NCBI GenBank assembly: GCA_020247545.1
Contig: JADCIX010000016.1
Span: 52,754 to 116,753 of the forward strand
Direction: 5' to 3'
DNA length: 64,000 bases
Source of the DNA: Rhodocyclaceae bacterium
GTDB taxonomy: Bacteria; Pseudomonadota; Gammaproteobacteria; Burkholderiales; Usitatibacteraceae
Positions within the stretch are counted from its first letter, which is position 1. The number at the start of each line of letters is the position of its first letter. The position numbers were made by a program, and so were the translations under genes. Positions 36,738 to 45,889 of the stretch are shown piece by piece. The notes under the pieces are model-generated. The model did no database searches. It was not told the origin of the DNA and worked only from the letters and a program-made list of their open reading frames with translations.

Positions 36738-38252
36738 ATGCACCAGCCAGATTCGTTGTCATCCGCCAGCGCGGCGCTGTCCCTGCCTGTACCCCTACTG
36801 AACCGAATCCTGCGCGCTGCCCAATATCTAATCCGCGGCACATTTCAAGTCGGCATTAAGCTGACCGTCGCGTTATTGATCCTGCTGACGTTTTGGGGAA
36901 TTGTCAGCCATTCCATCAGCGCACACGCGCAGGCGTTTACGATCTCTCCTTCGAATAAAGTGCTCGCCGGCAATCCCATTAGCATCACCCTGACTGGGCT
37001 GCCGCGCGAGGCGGACGTGACCATCGTCGCCGAACGAGCTGTTTCGGAATGGAGCATGCCGGACAATCAGTACAAACGCTACCGATCCGAGGCCACCTTC
37101 CGCACCGACGCAGCAGGCGTGATCGATTTGGCGACGGCGAAGCCGCGTAAAGGCTCGTCGTACAAAGCTGCTGACGTGCGCGGGTTGATCTGGTCGATGA
37201 ACCCAACCGCAGATCCGGTACCGCTCGATTGGAAAGCGGGCCAAGTCCGCTTCACGGCGCGCGTTGGCGAGACAGTGGCCGCGACGGTAATGCTGGAACT
37301 ACTGCGTGAATTGCCGGAAGTCAAAACCGAAAAGGTCGATCAATTTGACGGTGCCGTGTTTGCGATGTTGCCAGCCAAGCCTGGCGAGAAGCACCCCGCG
37401 GTGATTCTGCTCGGCGGTTCCGAAGGTGGCAGTATGGTCACGCGCGGCGCGGCGCAGATGGCTTCGCATGGCTTTGCTGTTTTGGCGTTGCCTTACTACT
37501 CACCACCGGCGTGGCCGTCACAAAAGGCCGAGATTCCCACGCTGCCCGCAAGCTTCGTAGACATCCCGATTGAGCGCCTGAATGCCGCGCGCGATTGGCT
37601 GAAAAAGCGGGCCGACGTAGACGCTTCAAAGATCGCCATTCACGGCACATCAAAAGGCGCAGAGTTTGCGCTGCTCGCTGCCACGTATCTGGGATGGCCT
37701 ACGGCTATCGTGGCCGTAGTGCCAACGGATGTGGTCTGGGAAGGCTGGGGGCAGGGCGTTGATGCTGGCAAGCGCGCCTCGTTTGCGGTGAACGGCAAGC
37801 CATTCCCCTTCGTGCCGTACAAAGAATTCGGTGAAGAATTTGCCGGCTTCCAGACGGGAGACGACGTGCGCATACGCCGTCCGCAAGACAAGGGCCGCGC
37901 CGCCAATCCTGCGGCGGCTGCCGCCGCACGTATTCCCATCGAACGCTACGCGGGTGCGGTGGCTGTTGTGGGCGGTCAAGAAGATCAAGTGTGGAATTCG
38001 GCAATGATGTCGCACAACATTGCCGAGCGACGCGCCGAAGCGAAGGTGAATAATCCTAAAGCTGGTGAAACGTTATCGCTGATTTACGTCGACGCCGGCC
38101 ACTATCTCGGCGGTACCGGATTCCAGCCCACCACACAATACGATGTCGGCCCAAACAAAGGCGGCGGCACGCCAGAAGGCAATGCGCGCGCGCAGGCGGA
38201 CCAATGGCCGAAGGTAATTGATTTCTTGAAGCGAAATTTGGGTGTCAAATAG
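36738..38252 (+). CDS. BAAT-type acyl-CoA thioester hydrolase/acyltransferase-like protein
   Basis: A 504-residue alpha/beta hydrolase. Residues 35-60 form a membrane or signal segment (LTVALLILLTFWGIVSHSIS). A beta-sandwich like the acyl-CoA thioester hydrolase/BAAT N-terminal domain comes next (about 70-200). The BAAT C-terminal alpha/beta-hydrolase domain includes ILLGGSEGGS and the nucleophile elbow IHGTSKGAEFALL, with His near GHYLGGTG. Substrate is unknown; export suggests it acts outside the cytoplasm, unlike mammalian BAAT. The start is the ATG at 36738. It stands alone, bracketed by the two stem-loop repeats. Confidence 0.82.
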   Translation: MHQPDSLSSASAALSLPVPLLNRILRAAQYLIRGTFQVGIKLTVALLILLTFWGIVSHSISAHAQAFTISPSNKVLAGNPISITLTGLPREADVTIVAERAVSEWSMPDNQYKRYRSEATFRTDAAGVIDLATAKPRKGSSYKAADVRGLIWSMNPTADPVPLDWKAGQVRFTARVGETVAATVMLELLRELPEVKTEKVDQFDGAVFAMLPAKPGEKHPAVILLGGSEGGSMVTRGAAQMASHGFAVLALPYYSPPAWPSQKAEIPTLPASFVDIPIERLNAARDWLKKRADVDASKIAIHGTSKGAEFALLAATYLGWPTAIVAVVPTDVVWEGWGQGVDAGKRASFAVNGKPFPFVPYKEFGEEFAGFQTGDDVRIRRPQDKGRAANPAAAAAARIPIERYAGAVAVVGGQEDQVWNSAMMSHNIAERRAEAKVNNPKAGETLSLIYVDAGHYLGGTGFQPTTQYDVGPNKGGGTPEGNARAQADQWPKVIDFLKRNLGVK

Positions 38253-38277
38253 CGCCGGACACCTAACACCAGTACAT

Positions 38278-38315
38278 ACGGGGAGTTTCAGGCGCTTTTG
38301 CCCGAAACTGCCCGT
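38278..38315. repeat. 38-bp stem-loop repeat, copy 2
   Basis: Arms ACGGGGAGTTTC (38278-38289) and GAAACTGCCCGT (38304-38315) pair with one mismatch. The 14-base loop contains an inner GGC/GCC pair. It has the same size, arms and layout as the copy at 36473-36510. It lies between the BAAT-type gene and putA. Confidence 0.7.
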
Positions 38316-38416
38316 CATTCGTTGGGTTTTCTATATTGCGTAGGCAACGGTGGCATAACGCACGGTAAACACCGAGGCCGGTGACATAATCTGGCGTCAA
38401 TTCTTCGTCGCACAGA

Positions 38417-41400
38417 ATGCCCGCCATGCCAGATTCGCCTAGTCGCCCCACTCACAGCGCTGTCGGCACACCGCTCGCCGCTTCCACCAGCGATTTTTCT
38501 GCGTTGAGGACGTCGTTCCTCCTCGACGAAGAGCAGGCGCTCTCCAGTGCCTTGCAGGAGGCGAGAGTCGACGCGGCGATGAACACGCGTATTTCCGAGA
38601 CGGCGACTCAACTGGTCAAGTCTGTCCGTGCCGAGCAACGCTCAAATGCCGGCATGCAGTCGTTCCTGACCCAATACGATCTTGGCTCGCAAGAGGGCGT
38701 GTTGCTCATGTGTGTCGCCGAGGCTTTGTTGCGTATCCCAGACGCCGGAACTGCTGACAAACTCATTCGCGACAAGTTTGCGCAAGGTGACTGGCACAAA
38801 CACCTCGGCGCGAGTGACTCGCTGTTGGTCAATGCCGGCACCTGGGGAATGATGTTGACCGGCAAGCTAGTTACGGTATCACCGAAGGACATGGCAGACA
38901 TCGGCGGTTGGCTCGGGCGTATGGCCAACACGCTCGGTGAGCCGATCGTGCGCACTGCACTGCGCCAGGGTATGCGCCTGATGGCCGAACAGTTTGTGAT
39001 GGGGCGTGACATTCACGAGGCGCTTAAGCGCAGCGTTACCGGTGAACAGATTAAGTATCGGCACTCCTTCGACATGCTAGGCGAAGCGGCTATGACCGCA
39101 GCCGATGCGGAGCGTTACTTTGCGGCTTATCAAGGCGCGATAGCGGTCATCGGCACATATGTAAAGCCGGGCCAGTCGGTGTTCGATGCGCCTGGAATTT
39201 CCGTCAAACTTTCCGCACTCCACCCGCGCTACGACCTTGCCAACCAGACCCGCGTGTTTGCGGAATTGCTGCCCAAACTCGTGACACTGGCGGAGATGGC
39301 GAGTGAACGTGGCATTGGGCTTACGTTTGACGCGGAAGAAACAGAGCGTTTGGAAATTTCGCTGGCGTTGTTCGAAGCAGTCTACGCTCTGCCGCGGTTT
39401 GCGGGTTGCGAAGGCTTGGGGCTTGCCGTACAGGCCTATCAAAAGCGTGCGCCGCACGTGATTGACTGGCTGATCGCGCTTTCGGCAAAACATGGACGCC
39501 GCATCATGACGCGGCTGGTGAAGGGCGCCTATTGGGATACGGAAATCAAACGCGCCCAAATGCAGGGGTTGTCCGGTTACCCGGTTTTCACGAGGAAGGT
39601 GAATACGGATGTCTCCTACCTTGCATGCGCCGCGAAAATGCTCGCCGCCCCGGATGCATTCTTCTGCCAATTTGCGACGCATAACGCCCACACGGTTGCC
39701 ACCATTCTCGAACGCACCAAGCTTGCCAAGGGCAGCGAGTTTGAATTTCAGCGTCTTCACGGTATGGGCGTTGAGCTGTACGACGCCGTGCACCGAAACT
39801 CAGGCGCGGTCTGTCGGGCGTATGCGCCGGTTGGCACCCACGAAGATTTGCTCCCCTATTTGGTGCGGCGTCTGCTGGAGAACGGGGCTAACTCGTCGTT
39901 TGTTAATCGCATTGCCGACCCCGAGGTTGCAATCGAAGATGTCGTCGCTGACCCTATTGCCACGTGTGAAGCCAATATGCCAAAAGCCAATCCAAAGTTG
40001 CCCCTGCCGAGCGATCTTTACCAAGCGTCAAGCGTGATGAGAAAGAACTCATCGGGTTTTAGTTTTGCCGATCAGCCGATGCTAGACAAGCTGATGCAGG
40101 AGATGGCGCCAACACTCACCAAAACCGATTGGTTATCGCAGCCCATTATTGCCGGCAAGCCCGTCCGCGGCACCGCTGAACCTGTTGCCAGTCCGGTTGA
40201 TGGGGTGCAAATTGGTTTCGCAGAAGCTGCTGATGACAGCCTCGTCGGGTTGGCACTCGACTTGGCAAAGCAGTGGCCCGGCCTCCCTGCATCCGGGCGT
40301 GCGACCGTATTGGAGAAAGCTGCAGATCTTCTTGAGGAGCGCACAGCTTTTTTCATGGCGCTGATGGTTCGTGAGGCCGGCAAGACACTTCCAGATGGAC
40401 TTGGCGAGGTGCGCGAAGCAGTCGATTTTTGCCGCTACTACGCCCAGCAGTGCCGCGCCAACTTTGCTGCGCCCGTGGCGCTGACCGGACCGACGGGAGA
40501 ATCCAACGAACTCAGCTTGCACGGACGCGGTACGTTTGTTTGCATCAGCCCATGGAACTTCCCGTTGGCGATTTTCTTGGGCCAGATTACCGCTGCTTTC
40601 GCAGCAGGCAATGCAGTGATGGCCAAACCGGCAGAACAGACGCCGATCGTGGCTTTTGAAGCGGTGAAGCTATTGTTGGAAGCCGGTATGCCAGCTGCGG
40701 CCATTGCGCTCTTGCCCGGGAAGGGGGAGATCGTCGGTGCGGCTCTGGTAAGTGATCAACGCGTCGACGGTGTCGCGTTCACGGGTGGTACGGGGACGGC
40801 CCGTGCGATCAATCAGTCATTGGCCAGACGCGACGGCGCGATGATCCCGTTTATTGCGGAGACGGGCGGCCTGAACGCCATGATCGCCGATTCGTCTGCG
40901 CTCCCCGAACAGGTGGTTAACGATGTCATTGCGTCTAGTTTCAACAGCGCCGGACAACGCTGCTCGGCGCTGCGTCTATTGTGTGTACAGCGCGATATCG
41001 CAGTTCGCATAAGGCAGTTGCTCGACGGCGCGATGCGGGAACTGCGTGTCGGTGACCCTGCGGCACTAAGCACCGACATCGGTCCTGTGATTGATCGTGA
41101 GGCATTTGAGATGCTGGTGCAACAGCGGGAATACTTAGCGCGTAACTTCCCGCAAGTTGGTCAGGTACAGTTGCCGAACGACGTTCCCAAGGGGCACTAC
41201 TTCGCGCCTTGTGCCTTTGTTCTTCCTTCGGTTAGCATCTTAAAGACTGAAGTGTTTGGCCCCATCTTGCACATTGTTGAATTCGAGGCCGATCAGATGT
41301 TTGACTTAGTCGAGGAGATCAATCGGTCCGGCTACGGACTGACAATGGGAATTCACTCGCGAATTGAAGGGACGGTAGCGGAAATTCGGCGCAGGGCCAA

Positions 41401-41599
41401 GGTTGGCAATGTCTATGTCAACCGGAACCAGATTGGGGCAGTGGTCGGCGTACAACCGTTCGGTGGCGAGGGACTATCGGGGACCGGCCCGAAGGCGGGC
41501 GGACCGCACTACTTGTTCCGCTTTGCGACTGAACGCACCTTCACCGTCAACACTGCCGCCGCCGGTGGCAACGCCCAATTGATCGCGGCATCGGAGTGA
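38417..41599 (+). CDS. putA: Bifunctional proline dehydrogenase / L-glutamate gamma-semialdehyde dehydrogenase
   Basis: Oxidises proline to glutamate in two steps, using FAD then NAD, with electrons passing to the quinone pool at the membrane. The 1,060 residues hold an arm and PRODH barrel (about 100-500; LVKGAYWDTEIKRAQ, YLVRRLLENGANSSF). The aldehyde dehydrogenase domain follows (about 560-1040; ISPWNFPLAIF, ETGGLNAM, catalytic Cys849 in GQRCSA). It lacks the N-terminal ribbon-helix-helix DNA-binding domain and the extra C-terminal domain of the 1,300-residue enzymes, so it cannot act as its own repressor. No obvious put regulator is adjacent. Confidence 0.96.
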   Translation: MPAMPDSPSRPTHSAVGTPLAASTSDFSALRTSFLLDEEQALSSALQEARVDAAMNTRISETATQLVKSVRAEQRSNAGMQSFLTQYDLGSQEGVLLMCVAEALLRIPDAGTADKLIRDKFAQGDWHKHLGASDSLLVNAGTWGMMLTGKLVTVSPKDMADIGGWLGRMANTLGEPIVRTALRQGMRLMAEQFVMGRDIHEALKRSVTGEQIKYRHSFDMLGEAAMTAADAERYFAAYQGAIAVIGTYVKPGQSVFDAPGISVKLSALHPRYDLANQTRVFAELLPKLVTLAEMASERGIGLTFDAEETERLEISLALFEAVYALPRFAGCEGLGLAVQAYQKRAPHVIDWLIALSAKHGRRIMTRLVKGAYWDTEIKRAQMQGLSGYPVFTRKVNTDVSYLACAAKMLAAPDAFFCQFATHNAHTVATILERTKLAKGSEFEFQRLHGMGVELYDAVHRNSGAVCRAYAPVGTHEDLLPYLVRRLLENGANSSFVNRIADPEVAIEDVVADPIATCEANMPKANPKLPLPSDLYQASSVMRKNSSGFSFADQPMLDKLMQEMAPTLTKTDWLSQPIIAGKPVRGTAEPVASPVDGVQIGFAEAADDSLVGLALDLAKQWPGLPASGRATVLEKAADLLEERTAFFMALMVREAGKTLPDGLGEVREAVDFCRYYAQQCRANFAAPVALTGPTGESNELSLHGRGTFVCISPWNFPLAIFLGQITAAFAAGNAVMAKPAEQTPIVAFEAVKLLLEAGMPAAAIALLPGKGEIVGAALVSDQRVDGVAFTGGTGTARAINQSLARRDGAMIPFIAETGGLNAMIADSSALPEQVVNDVIASSFNSAGQRCSALRLLCVQRDIAVRIRQLLDGAMRELRVGDPAALSTDIGPVIDREAFEMLVQQREYLARNFPQVGQVQLPNDVPKGHYFAPCAFVLPSVSILKTEVFGPILHIVEFEADQMFDLVEEINRSGYGLTMGIHSRIEGTVAEIRRRAKVGNVYVNRNQIGAVVGVQPFGGEGLSGTGPKAGGPHYLFRFATERTFTVNTAAAGGNAQLIAASE

Positions 41600-41768
41600 G
41601 GGTACGCTGACGGCACCATGTCATATCCAGAGGCGATGTAGGTTCAACGAATATCGGGTGGTGGAAATCAACGGTGGGGGCGTTTTTTCCGCGCTGGCAG
41701 ATATGTCGGCGGCGGGATTGCGGCTGGATGCCGATATTGTTCCGCGCATTGCCCGCCATCTTGGTATC

Positions 41769-42209
41769 CTAGATAGTCTTTACATGGTCGGGCTTGTGCG
41801 CTCCTGATAGCAACACTAGCATCGACTGGCCTTCACGTTTCCAGAATTCAATCGCATCTTCGAATAGTTCAACTACCGTTTCAAGTTCACTCTCGTGATG
41901 CTGCGCAAATGCATCGGTATGATCAAAATAGATGCAGTAACCATCAGCGGACACCCAGCCCATGTCGGTGATGCAGTCGTAAAAAGCGTCCCAGTTTTTG
42001 CCGAAATCCGCTGGGAACTTCATGGCCATTGAGGCGTGATTCAGGAATTGCTCTTTGCCCTCGATCTTTTGACCCTCTAAGTGAAAAAATGCCATGCCTT
42101 TCAAGCGGGCAAGTTTGCTCAATTCGCTCACGCTAGCATGGGAAGCAAGCCAAAAAACACCGCGTGGCAAATCGCTTGACAGAATGTTCTTAAGCTCGGC
42201 GGAAGGCAT
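41769..42209 (-). CDS. Barstar family ribonuclease inhibitor
   Basis: A 146-residue protein with a barstar fold in its C-terminal part (MAFFHLEGQKIEGKEQFLNH, then FGKNWDAFYDCITDM). That second segment matches the barstar helix region that blocks the RNase active site. It has a 30-residue N-terminal extension and a C-terminal tail beyond barstar's 90 residues. It starts three bases after the stop of the secreted RNase gene, so the two form a toxin-inhibitor operon. TGGAG lies upstream of the ATG. It should be cytoplasmic, protecting the producer. Confidence 0.88.
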   Translation of the reverse strand: MPSAELKNILSSDLPRGVFWLASHASVSELSKLARLKGMAFFHLEGQKIEGKEQFLNHASMAMKFPADFGKNWDAFYDCITDMGWVSADGYCIYFDHTDAFAQHHESELETVVELFEDAIEFWKREGQSMLVLLSGAHKPDHVKTI

Positions 42210-42211
42210 GA

Positions 42212-42640
42212 TTACTCCAGTATGCGTTTGAAAGAATTGTAGTGGTCGGAAGTGTAGTAACAGGTCGAGGAACTCGGCGAGCGCACCTCTCCACCGCATA
42301 CGATGCGTCTGGCACCGCGATTCTTGGCTCCTGGAGTGGGCACTGTATATTCTTTGTAATAGCCACGCGGCTGCTTCGGAAGTCTCTGCTCAAAGTTGCC
42401 AAATGTTGAACCATCCTTGTTCGCGTACTGGAAGGGACCACCAGCGCGTATTCGTTTCAACACCTCGCGGCCTTGTTCCGGCAGGGCGCTAGCGGCAATT
42501 GTTTCAACACTCGTCGTATCACGCGCACCGGCAGATGAAGTGAAGACGAAAAAAACGATGAAAACGATGAAAACGATTAAACCTACGCTAACTCTAGGGG
42601 CATGGTTTGATTGCCGGAATGGGCGAATGGAAAAGTTCAC
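42212..42640 (-). CDS. Secreted guanyl-specific ribonuclease (barnase/RNase Sa type)
   Basis: A 142-residue exported microbial RNase. After a signal peptide with a very hydrophobic core (GLIVFIVFIVFFVFTSSAGA), the mature domain shows the catalytic Glu (YYKEYTVPTPG), Arg (ARRIVCGG) and His (TSDHYNSF) in family order. Two cysteines may form a disulfide. The start is GTG at 42640. The signal core is encoded by three tandem 9-bp units (42552-42578). It is followed directly by its putative inhibitor gene. It may serve nutrient scavenging or competition; no secretion-system delivery domain is visible. Confidence 0.88.
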   Translation of the reverse strand: MNFSIRPFRQSNHAPRVSVGLIVFIVFIVFFVFTSSAGARDTTSVETIAASALPEQGREVLKRIRAGGPFQYANKDGSTFGNFEQRLPKQPRGYYKEYTVPTPGAKNRGARRIVCGGEVRSPSSSTCYYTSDHYNSFKRILE

Positions 42641-42667
42641 GGCAGCTATCTTCGGCGTTGGTTGACG

Positions 42668-43096
42668 TTATTGGATTTTGTTTGGGCAGCGATTTTTGGT
42701 GCAATCCGCGTACAGATAAAGCGAATGGTCATGGAGGTTGAAACCTCGATCCTTGGCGATTTTGTGCTGGCGTTTCTCAATCTCTGCGTCGTAGAACTCT
42801 TCAACTTTGCCACATTGGAGGCAAACGAGGTGATCGTGGTGGCTGCCTTCGTTGAGTTCAAAAACGGCGCGACCGCCCTCAAAATGATGCCGCTGCAGTA
42901 GCCCCGCTTGTTCAAACTGGGTAAGGACACGATACACCGTGGCTAGGCCGACATCGGCATCCTCCTTCAGCAGCAACTTGTAGATGTCCTCTGCACTCAT
43001 GTGTCGATCCGCCGAGCTTTGGAACAGTTCGAGAACCTTGAGCCTGGGCAGCGTCGCTTTCAGGCCAATATTGTGCAGATCGCGTGAATCAGGCAT
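42668..43096 (-). CDS. fur: Ferric uptake regulator Fur
   Basis: Iron-responsive repressor that binds Fe(II) and represses iron uptake genes. About 142 residues: winged helix at 1-85 ([37 protein letters not shown]) followed by the dimerisation/metal domain with [16 protein letters not shown] and a C-terminal CTKNRC pair. Metal ligands appear intact. The start is the ATG at 43096, two codons inside a GTG. It is divergent from bamE, the usual betaproteobacterial arrangement. A palindrome in the shared spacer could be its own operator. Confidence 0.97.
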   Translation of the reverse strand: MPDSRDLHNIGLKATLPRLKVLELFQSSADRHMSAEDIYKLLLKEDADVGLATVYRVLTQFEQAGLLQRHHFEGGRAVFELNEGSHHDHLVCLQCGKVEEFYDAEIEKRQHKIAKDRGFNLHDHSLYLYADCTKNRCPNKIQ

Positions 43097-43115
43097 ACGC
43101 ACTTTTCGCTTGGAG

Positions 43116-43132
43116 ATAATTAGCTAATCATA
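43116..43132. promoter_or_regulatory. AT-rich palindrome in the fur/bamE spacer
   Basis: ATTAGCTAAT (43119-43128) is a perfect 10-bp palindrome within GATAATTAGCTAATCAT, similar in composition and outline to the GATAAT-ATTATC Fur box. It lies about 20 bases upstream of the fur start. Autoregulation is a reasonable inference; it could equally be promoter sequence. Confidence 0.4.
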
Positions 43133-43227
43133 GCGCGTTTACGCGGCGTGATGTTGTGCCGCCTTGGGAGATAGTCAAGCGAGGCCCTCGGCTATAATCG
43201 AACTCCTATCTCCATGCGCTTCCACTG

Positions 43228-43677
43228 ATGAATTTGTCCCCCACCTCCACTCTCTCACGCGTCGCCGTCATACCGGCCTTGGTCTTGGCTGGCGCACTCT
43301 CCGCTTGTTCTAACTTTGGCGTTTACCGACTGGATGTCCAGCAGGGCAACCTCGTTACGCAGGAGCAGGTCTCGAAGGTAAGGCCAGGTATGTCGCGGCT
43401 CGATGTTAGAAATCTACTCGGCACACCGTTGTTGCAGGATGCTTTCAGCGATAAACGCTGGGATTACATTTATACCGAGGATCGCAATACTGATAAGAAG
43501 CTCAATCCGTTCGGTCGAATTCAGCAGCAGTTCAAAGTTACCGTCATTTTTGATGGGGAAAAAGTGGCGAGAGTTGAGGGCGTCGCGTCGGCCGTCGAGA
43601 TCTTGACGGGTGGCGGTGAGCGGCGCAGGACGCCTGACGCGACGCCGCCTAATGCGCCACCAGAGCCGCGCAAGTAG
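43228..43677 (+). CDS. bamE: Outer membrane assembly lipoprotein BamE (SmpA/OmlA)
   Basis: Lipoprotein of the BAM complex that inserts beta-barrel proteins into the outer membrane. The 149 residues start with a lipoprotein signal and lipobox (VLAGALSAC, lipidated Cys27). The BamE domain follows (VRPGMSRLDVRNLLGTPLL, WDYIYTEDRN, VTVIFDGEKVARVEG). The C-terminus is a Pro/Arg-rich tail. It is divergent from fur and five bases ahead of dapB, consistent with one transcript. Confidence 0.96.
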   Translation: MNLSPTSTLSRVAVIPALVLAGALSACSNFGVYRLDVQQGNLVTQEQVSKVRPGMSRLDVRNLLGTPLLQDAFSDKRWDYIYTEDRNTDKKLNPFGRIQQQFKVTVIFDGEKVARVEGVASAVEILTGGGERRRTPDATPPNAPPEPRK

Positions 43678-43682
43678 CATCA

Positions 43683-44471
43683 ATGCCGCTTAGACTTGCC
43701 ATTGCCGGAGCCGGCGGTCGCATGGGCCGCATGTTGCTTGCTGCCGCAGAAGCCGATCCCGCTGTCCAGGTCGCGGCGGCGATCGACCATGCGAGTTCCC
43801 CGTCGGTCGGGCAATCGATATGCGGTGCGGTAGTTACGGATGACGTTGGGGCATTGGCCGATTCTGACGTGCTGATAGATTTCACCCGTCCGGAGGGTAC
43901 CCTTTTGCATCTGGCCGCCTGCGCAGAGCGGCGAGTAAATGCGGTTATCGGCACCACCGGTTTTAGTCAGGCACAACTTGCGACCGTGCGCGGGTATTCG
44001 GCGAAGATTGCGATTGTTCTTGCGCCGAATATGAGTCTTGGTGTGAACGTAACCGCCAAGTTGGTCGCGATGGCCGCAGGTGCGCTTGGAATGGATGCCG
44101 ATATCGAAGTGTTTGAGGCGCACCATAAACTCAAAGTTGATGCCCCCTCGGGCACTGCGCTAATGCTAGGCGAAGTCGCTGCACTGGCGCGTTCGCAGAA
44201 CATTGCCGACGTCGCGGTGTTTGATCGACGCGGTGTCGGTGGCGAACGTCAGCCCGGCAGCATTGGCTTCAGCTCAATGCGGGCGGGGGACATCATCGGT
44301 GACCATAGCGTGTTCTTCGTATTGAACGGGGAGCGTATTGAAATTACCCACCGCTCCTCGTCGCGCGAAACCTATGCCCATGGTGCAATCCGTGCCGCGA
44401 AGTTTCTTGCAGACAAGCGTATCGGTCTGTTTGGCATGAGCGATGTGCTCGGGCTAGACGCAAAACGTTAA
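43683..44471 (+). CDS. dapB: 4-hydroxy-tetrahydrodipicolinate reductase
   Basis: NAD(P)H-dependent step of the diaminopimelate/lysine pathway. The 262 residues have the dinucleotide-binding start IAGAGGRMGRMLL, the catalytic and substrate segments FEAHHKLKVDAPSGTALM, and VFFVLNGERIEITHRSSSR near the end, all conserved in DapB. It lies between bamE and the carAB leader, as in many betaproteobacteria. Confidence 0.97.
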   Translation: MPLRLAIAGAGGRMGRMLLAAAEADPAVQVAAAIDHASSPSVGQSICGAVVTDDVGALADSDVLIDFTRPEGTLLHLAACAERRVNAVIGTTGFSQAQLATVRGYSAKIAIVLAPNMSLGVNVTAKLVAMAAGALGMDADIEVFEAHHKLKVDAPSGTALMLGEVAALARSQNIADVAVFDRRGVGGERQPGSIGFSSMRAGDIIGDHSVFFVLNGERIEITHRSSSRETYAHGAIRAAKFLADKRIGLFGMSDVLGLDAKR

Positions 44472-44518
44472 GCGTGTTGGGTATAGCGCGCGCCTTGCGC
44501 GGAAACCACTAGCGCGCA

Positions 44519-44643
44519 TTGCGGCTTCAGTGATATTCGGGTAGACTACTACTTTAATCGCGTCGCAGAGAAGTTGCGGAGCAAAAACGCGGGAAAGTGC
44601 ATCGGGATTGAGTCAAACGTCCCGAAGTCCTTTCCCGTTTTTT
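44519..44643 (+). promoter_or_regulatory. Putative carAB promoter and attenuator-like leader
   Basis: TTGCGG (44519-44524) and TAGACT (44542-44547) are separated by 17 bases and make a reasonable sigma-70 promoter. About 40 bases later a strong nested hairpin is followed by TTTTTT, ending 85 bases before carA. A promoter upstream of a terminator upstream of the gene is the layout of transcription attenuation. A frame starting at TTG 44573 stays open for 26 codons through the hairpin and stops at 44653. That it is a translated leader peptide is only inferred. Confidence 0.5.
44590..44643 (+). terminator. Nested hairpin terminator/attenuator before carA
   Basis: The outer stem CGGGAAAG (44590-44597) pairs with CTTTCCCG (44630-44637). 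An inner stem TCGGGA (44602-44607) pairs with TCCCGA (44620-44625). A run of six T follows. It may simply end dapB transcripts or may act as a regulated attenuator for carAB. Confidence 0.8.
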
Positions 44644-44728
44644 ATGCCCGTTAGATTTGTGTGCCCATAGATGCCGGATGCAATCGGTGATCGCGAGAAG
44701 CAATCGTCAAGGTCTTCTGGAGTCTGCC

Positions 44729-45889
44729 GTGAGTTTGAAATCGTTCCCGCCTGCCATATTGGTTCTTGCCGACGGATCGATCTTTAGGGGCACTGCTATC
44801 GGCAAAACCGATGCGAACGGCGGTATCGCCGTTGGGGAAGTGGTGTTTAACACCGCGATGACAGGCTACCAGGAAATTCTGACTGATCCCTCTTACATGG
44901 GGCAGATCGTCACCCTGACGTATCCCCATATCGGCAACGTCGGTACCAACCGCGAGGATGCAGAGTCGGACAAAGTGTATGCGGCCGGCTTGATCATCCG
45001 CGACCTGCCGTTACTGACATCGAATTTCCGCAGCGAAGAGACGTTGCATGCGTATCTCGTTCGCAACAAGATTGTGGCGATAGCGGATATTGATACACGA
45101 CGTCTCACGCGGCTCACGCGGGAGAAGGGCGCGCAGAACGGCTGCATTCTGGTAGGGGCAACCGGGGATGCGGCTGTGGCGAAGGCGTATGCAATGGCGC
45201 AGGCCGCGCCCAAGATGGTGGGGCTCGATCTGGCCAAGGTGGTGAGCTGTCCAAAGCCCTACGAGTGGCAGACGGGTTCGTGGGTGCTGGGTGTCGGTTA
45301 CCAGAAAATGGATGCCGCCAAATTTCATGTGGTGGCGTATGACTTCGGCGTGAAGCACAACATTCTGCGGATGCTCGCCGACCGGGGTTGCCGTGTGACT
45401 GTTGTCCCCGCCAAAACCTCCGCCGTTGAGGCGCTCGCCATGAGGCCGGACGGCGTATTTTTGTCCAACGGCCCCGGCGACCCCGAGCCCTGTGATTACG
45501 CAATCGCCGCCATTAAGCAAATTGTCGAGACGGGCAAGCCCGTATTCGGTATTTGCCTCGGGCACCAGTTGCTCGGCCTCGCCTCAGGCGCTCGTACGAT
45601 GAAGATGAAGTTCGGGCATCATGGTGCGAACCATCCCGTGCAGGATCTGGATTCCAAGCGCGTGTTTATTACCAGCCAGAACCACGGTTTCGCGGTGGAC
45701 GAAAAGACGATGCCGGCAAATCTGCGCATCACACACCGTAGTTTGTTCGATGGCACCTGTCAGGGGATCGAGCGCACCGACCGGCCGGCGTTCAGTTTTC
45801 AAGGGCACCCCGAGGCCAGTCCTGGCCCGCATGAGGTCAATTATTTGTTTGATCGCTTTGTCGCAATGATGGAGAAGCAACGTGGGTAA
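44729..45889 (+). CDS. carA: Carbamoyl-phosphate synthase small subunit
   Basis: Glutaminase subunit that supplies ammonia to CarB for carbamoyl phosphate, used in arginine and pyrimidine synthesis. About 386 residues: an N-terminal CarA domain ([30 protein letters not shown]) and a class I glutamine amidotransferase domain with nucleophile Cys in [14 protein letters not shown] and the catalytic His/Glu in [13 protein letters not shown]. The GTG at 44729 is chosen because TCTGGAG precedes it and the length fits. carB starts inside its last codons. Confidence 0.96.
   Translation: MSLKSFPPAILVLADGSIFRGTAIGKTDANGGIAVGEVVFNTAMTGYQEILTDPSYMGQIVTLTYPHIGNVGTNREDAESDKVYAAGLIIRDLPLLTSNFRSEETLHAYLVRNKIVAIADIDTRRLTRLTREKGAQNGCILVGATGDAAVAKAYAMAQAAPKMVGLDLAKVVSCPKPYEWQTGSWVLGVGYQKMDAAKFHVVAYDFGVKHNILRMLADRGCRVTVVPAKTSAVEALAMRPDGVFLSNGPGDPEPCDYAIAAIKQIVETGKPVFGICLGHQLLGLASGARTMKMKFGHHGANHPVQDLDSKRVFITSQNHGFAVDEKTMPANLRITHRSLFDGTCQGIERTDRPAFSFQGHPEASPGPHEVNYLFDRFVAMMEKQRG

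Noticed and set aside
41658..41807. Possible 49-residue plus-strand frame beginning GTG after putA
   Set aside because: It has no ribosome binding site, overlaps the end of the barstar gene and matches no family I know.
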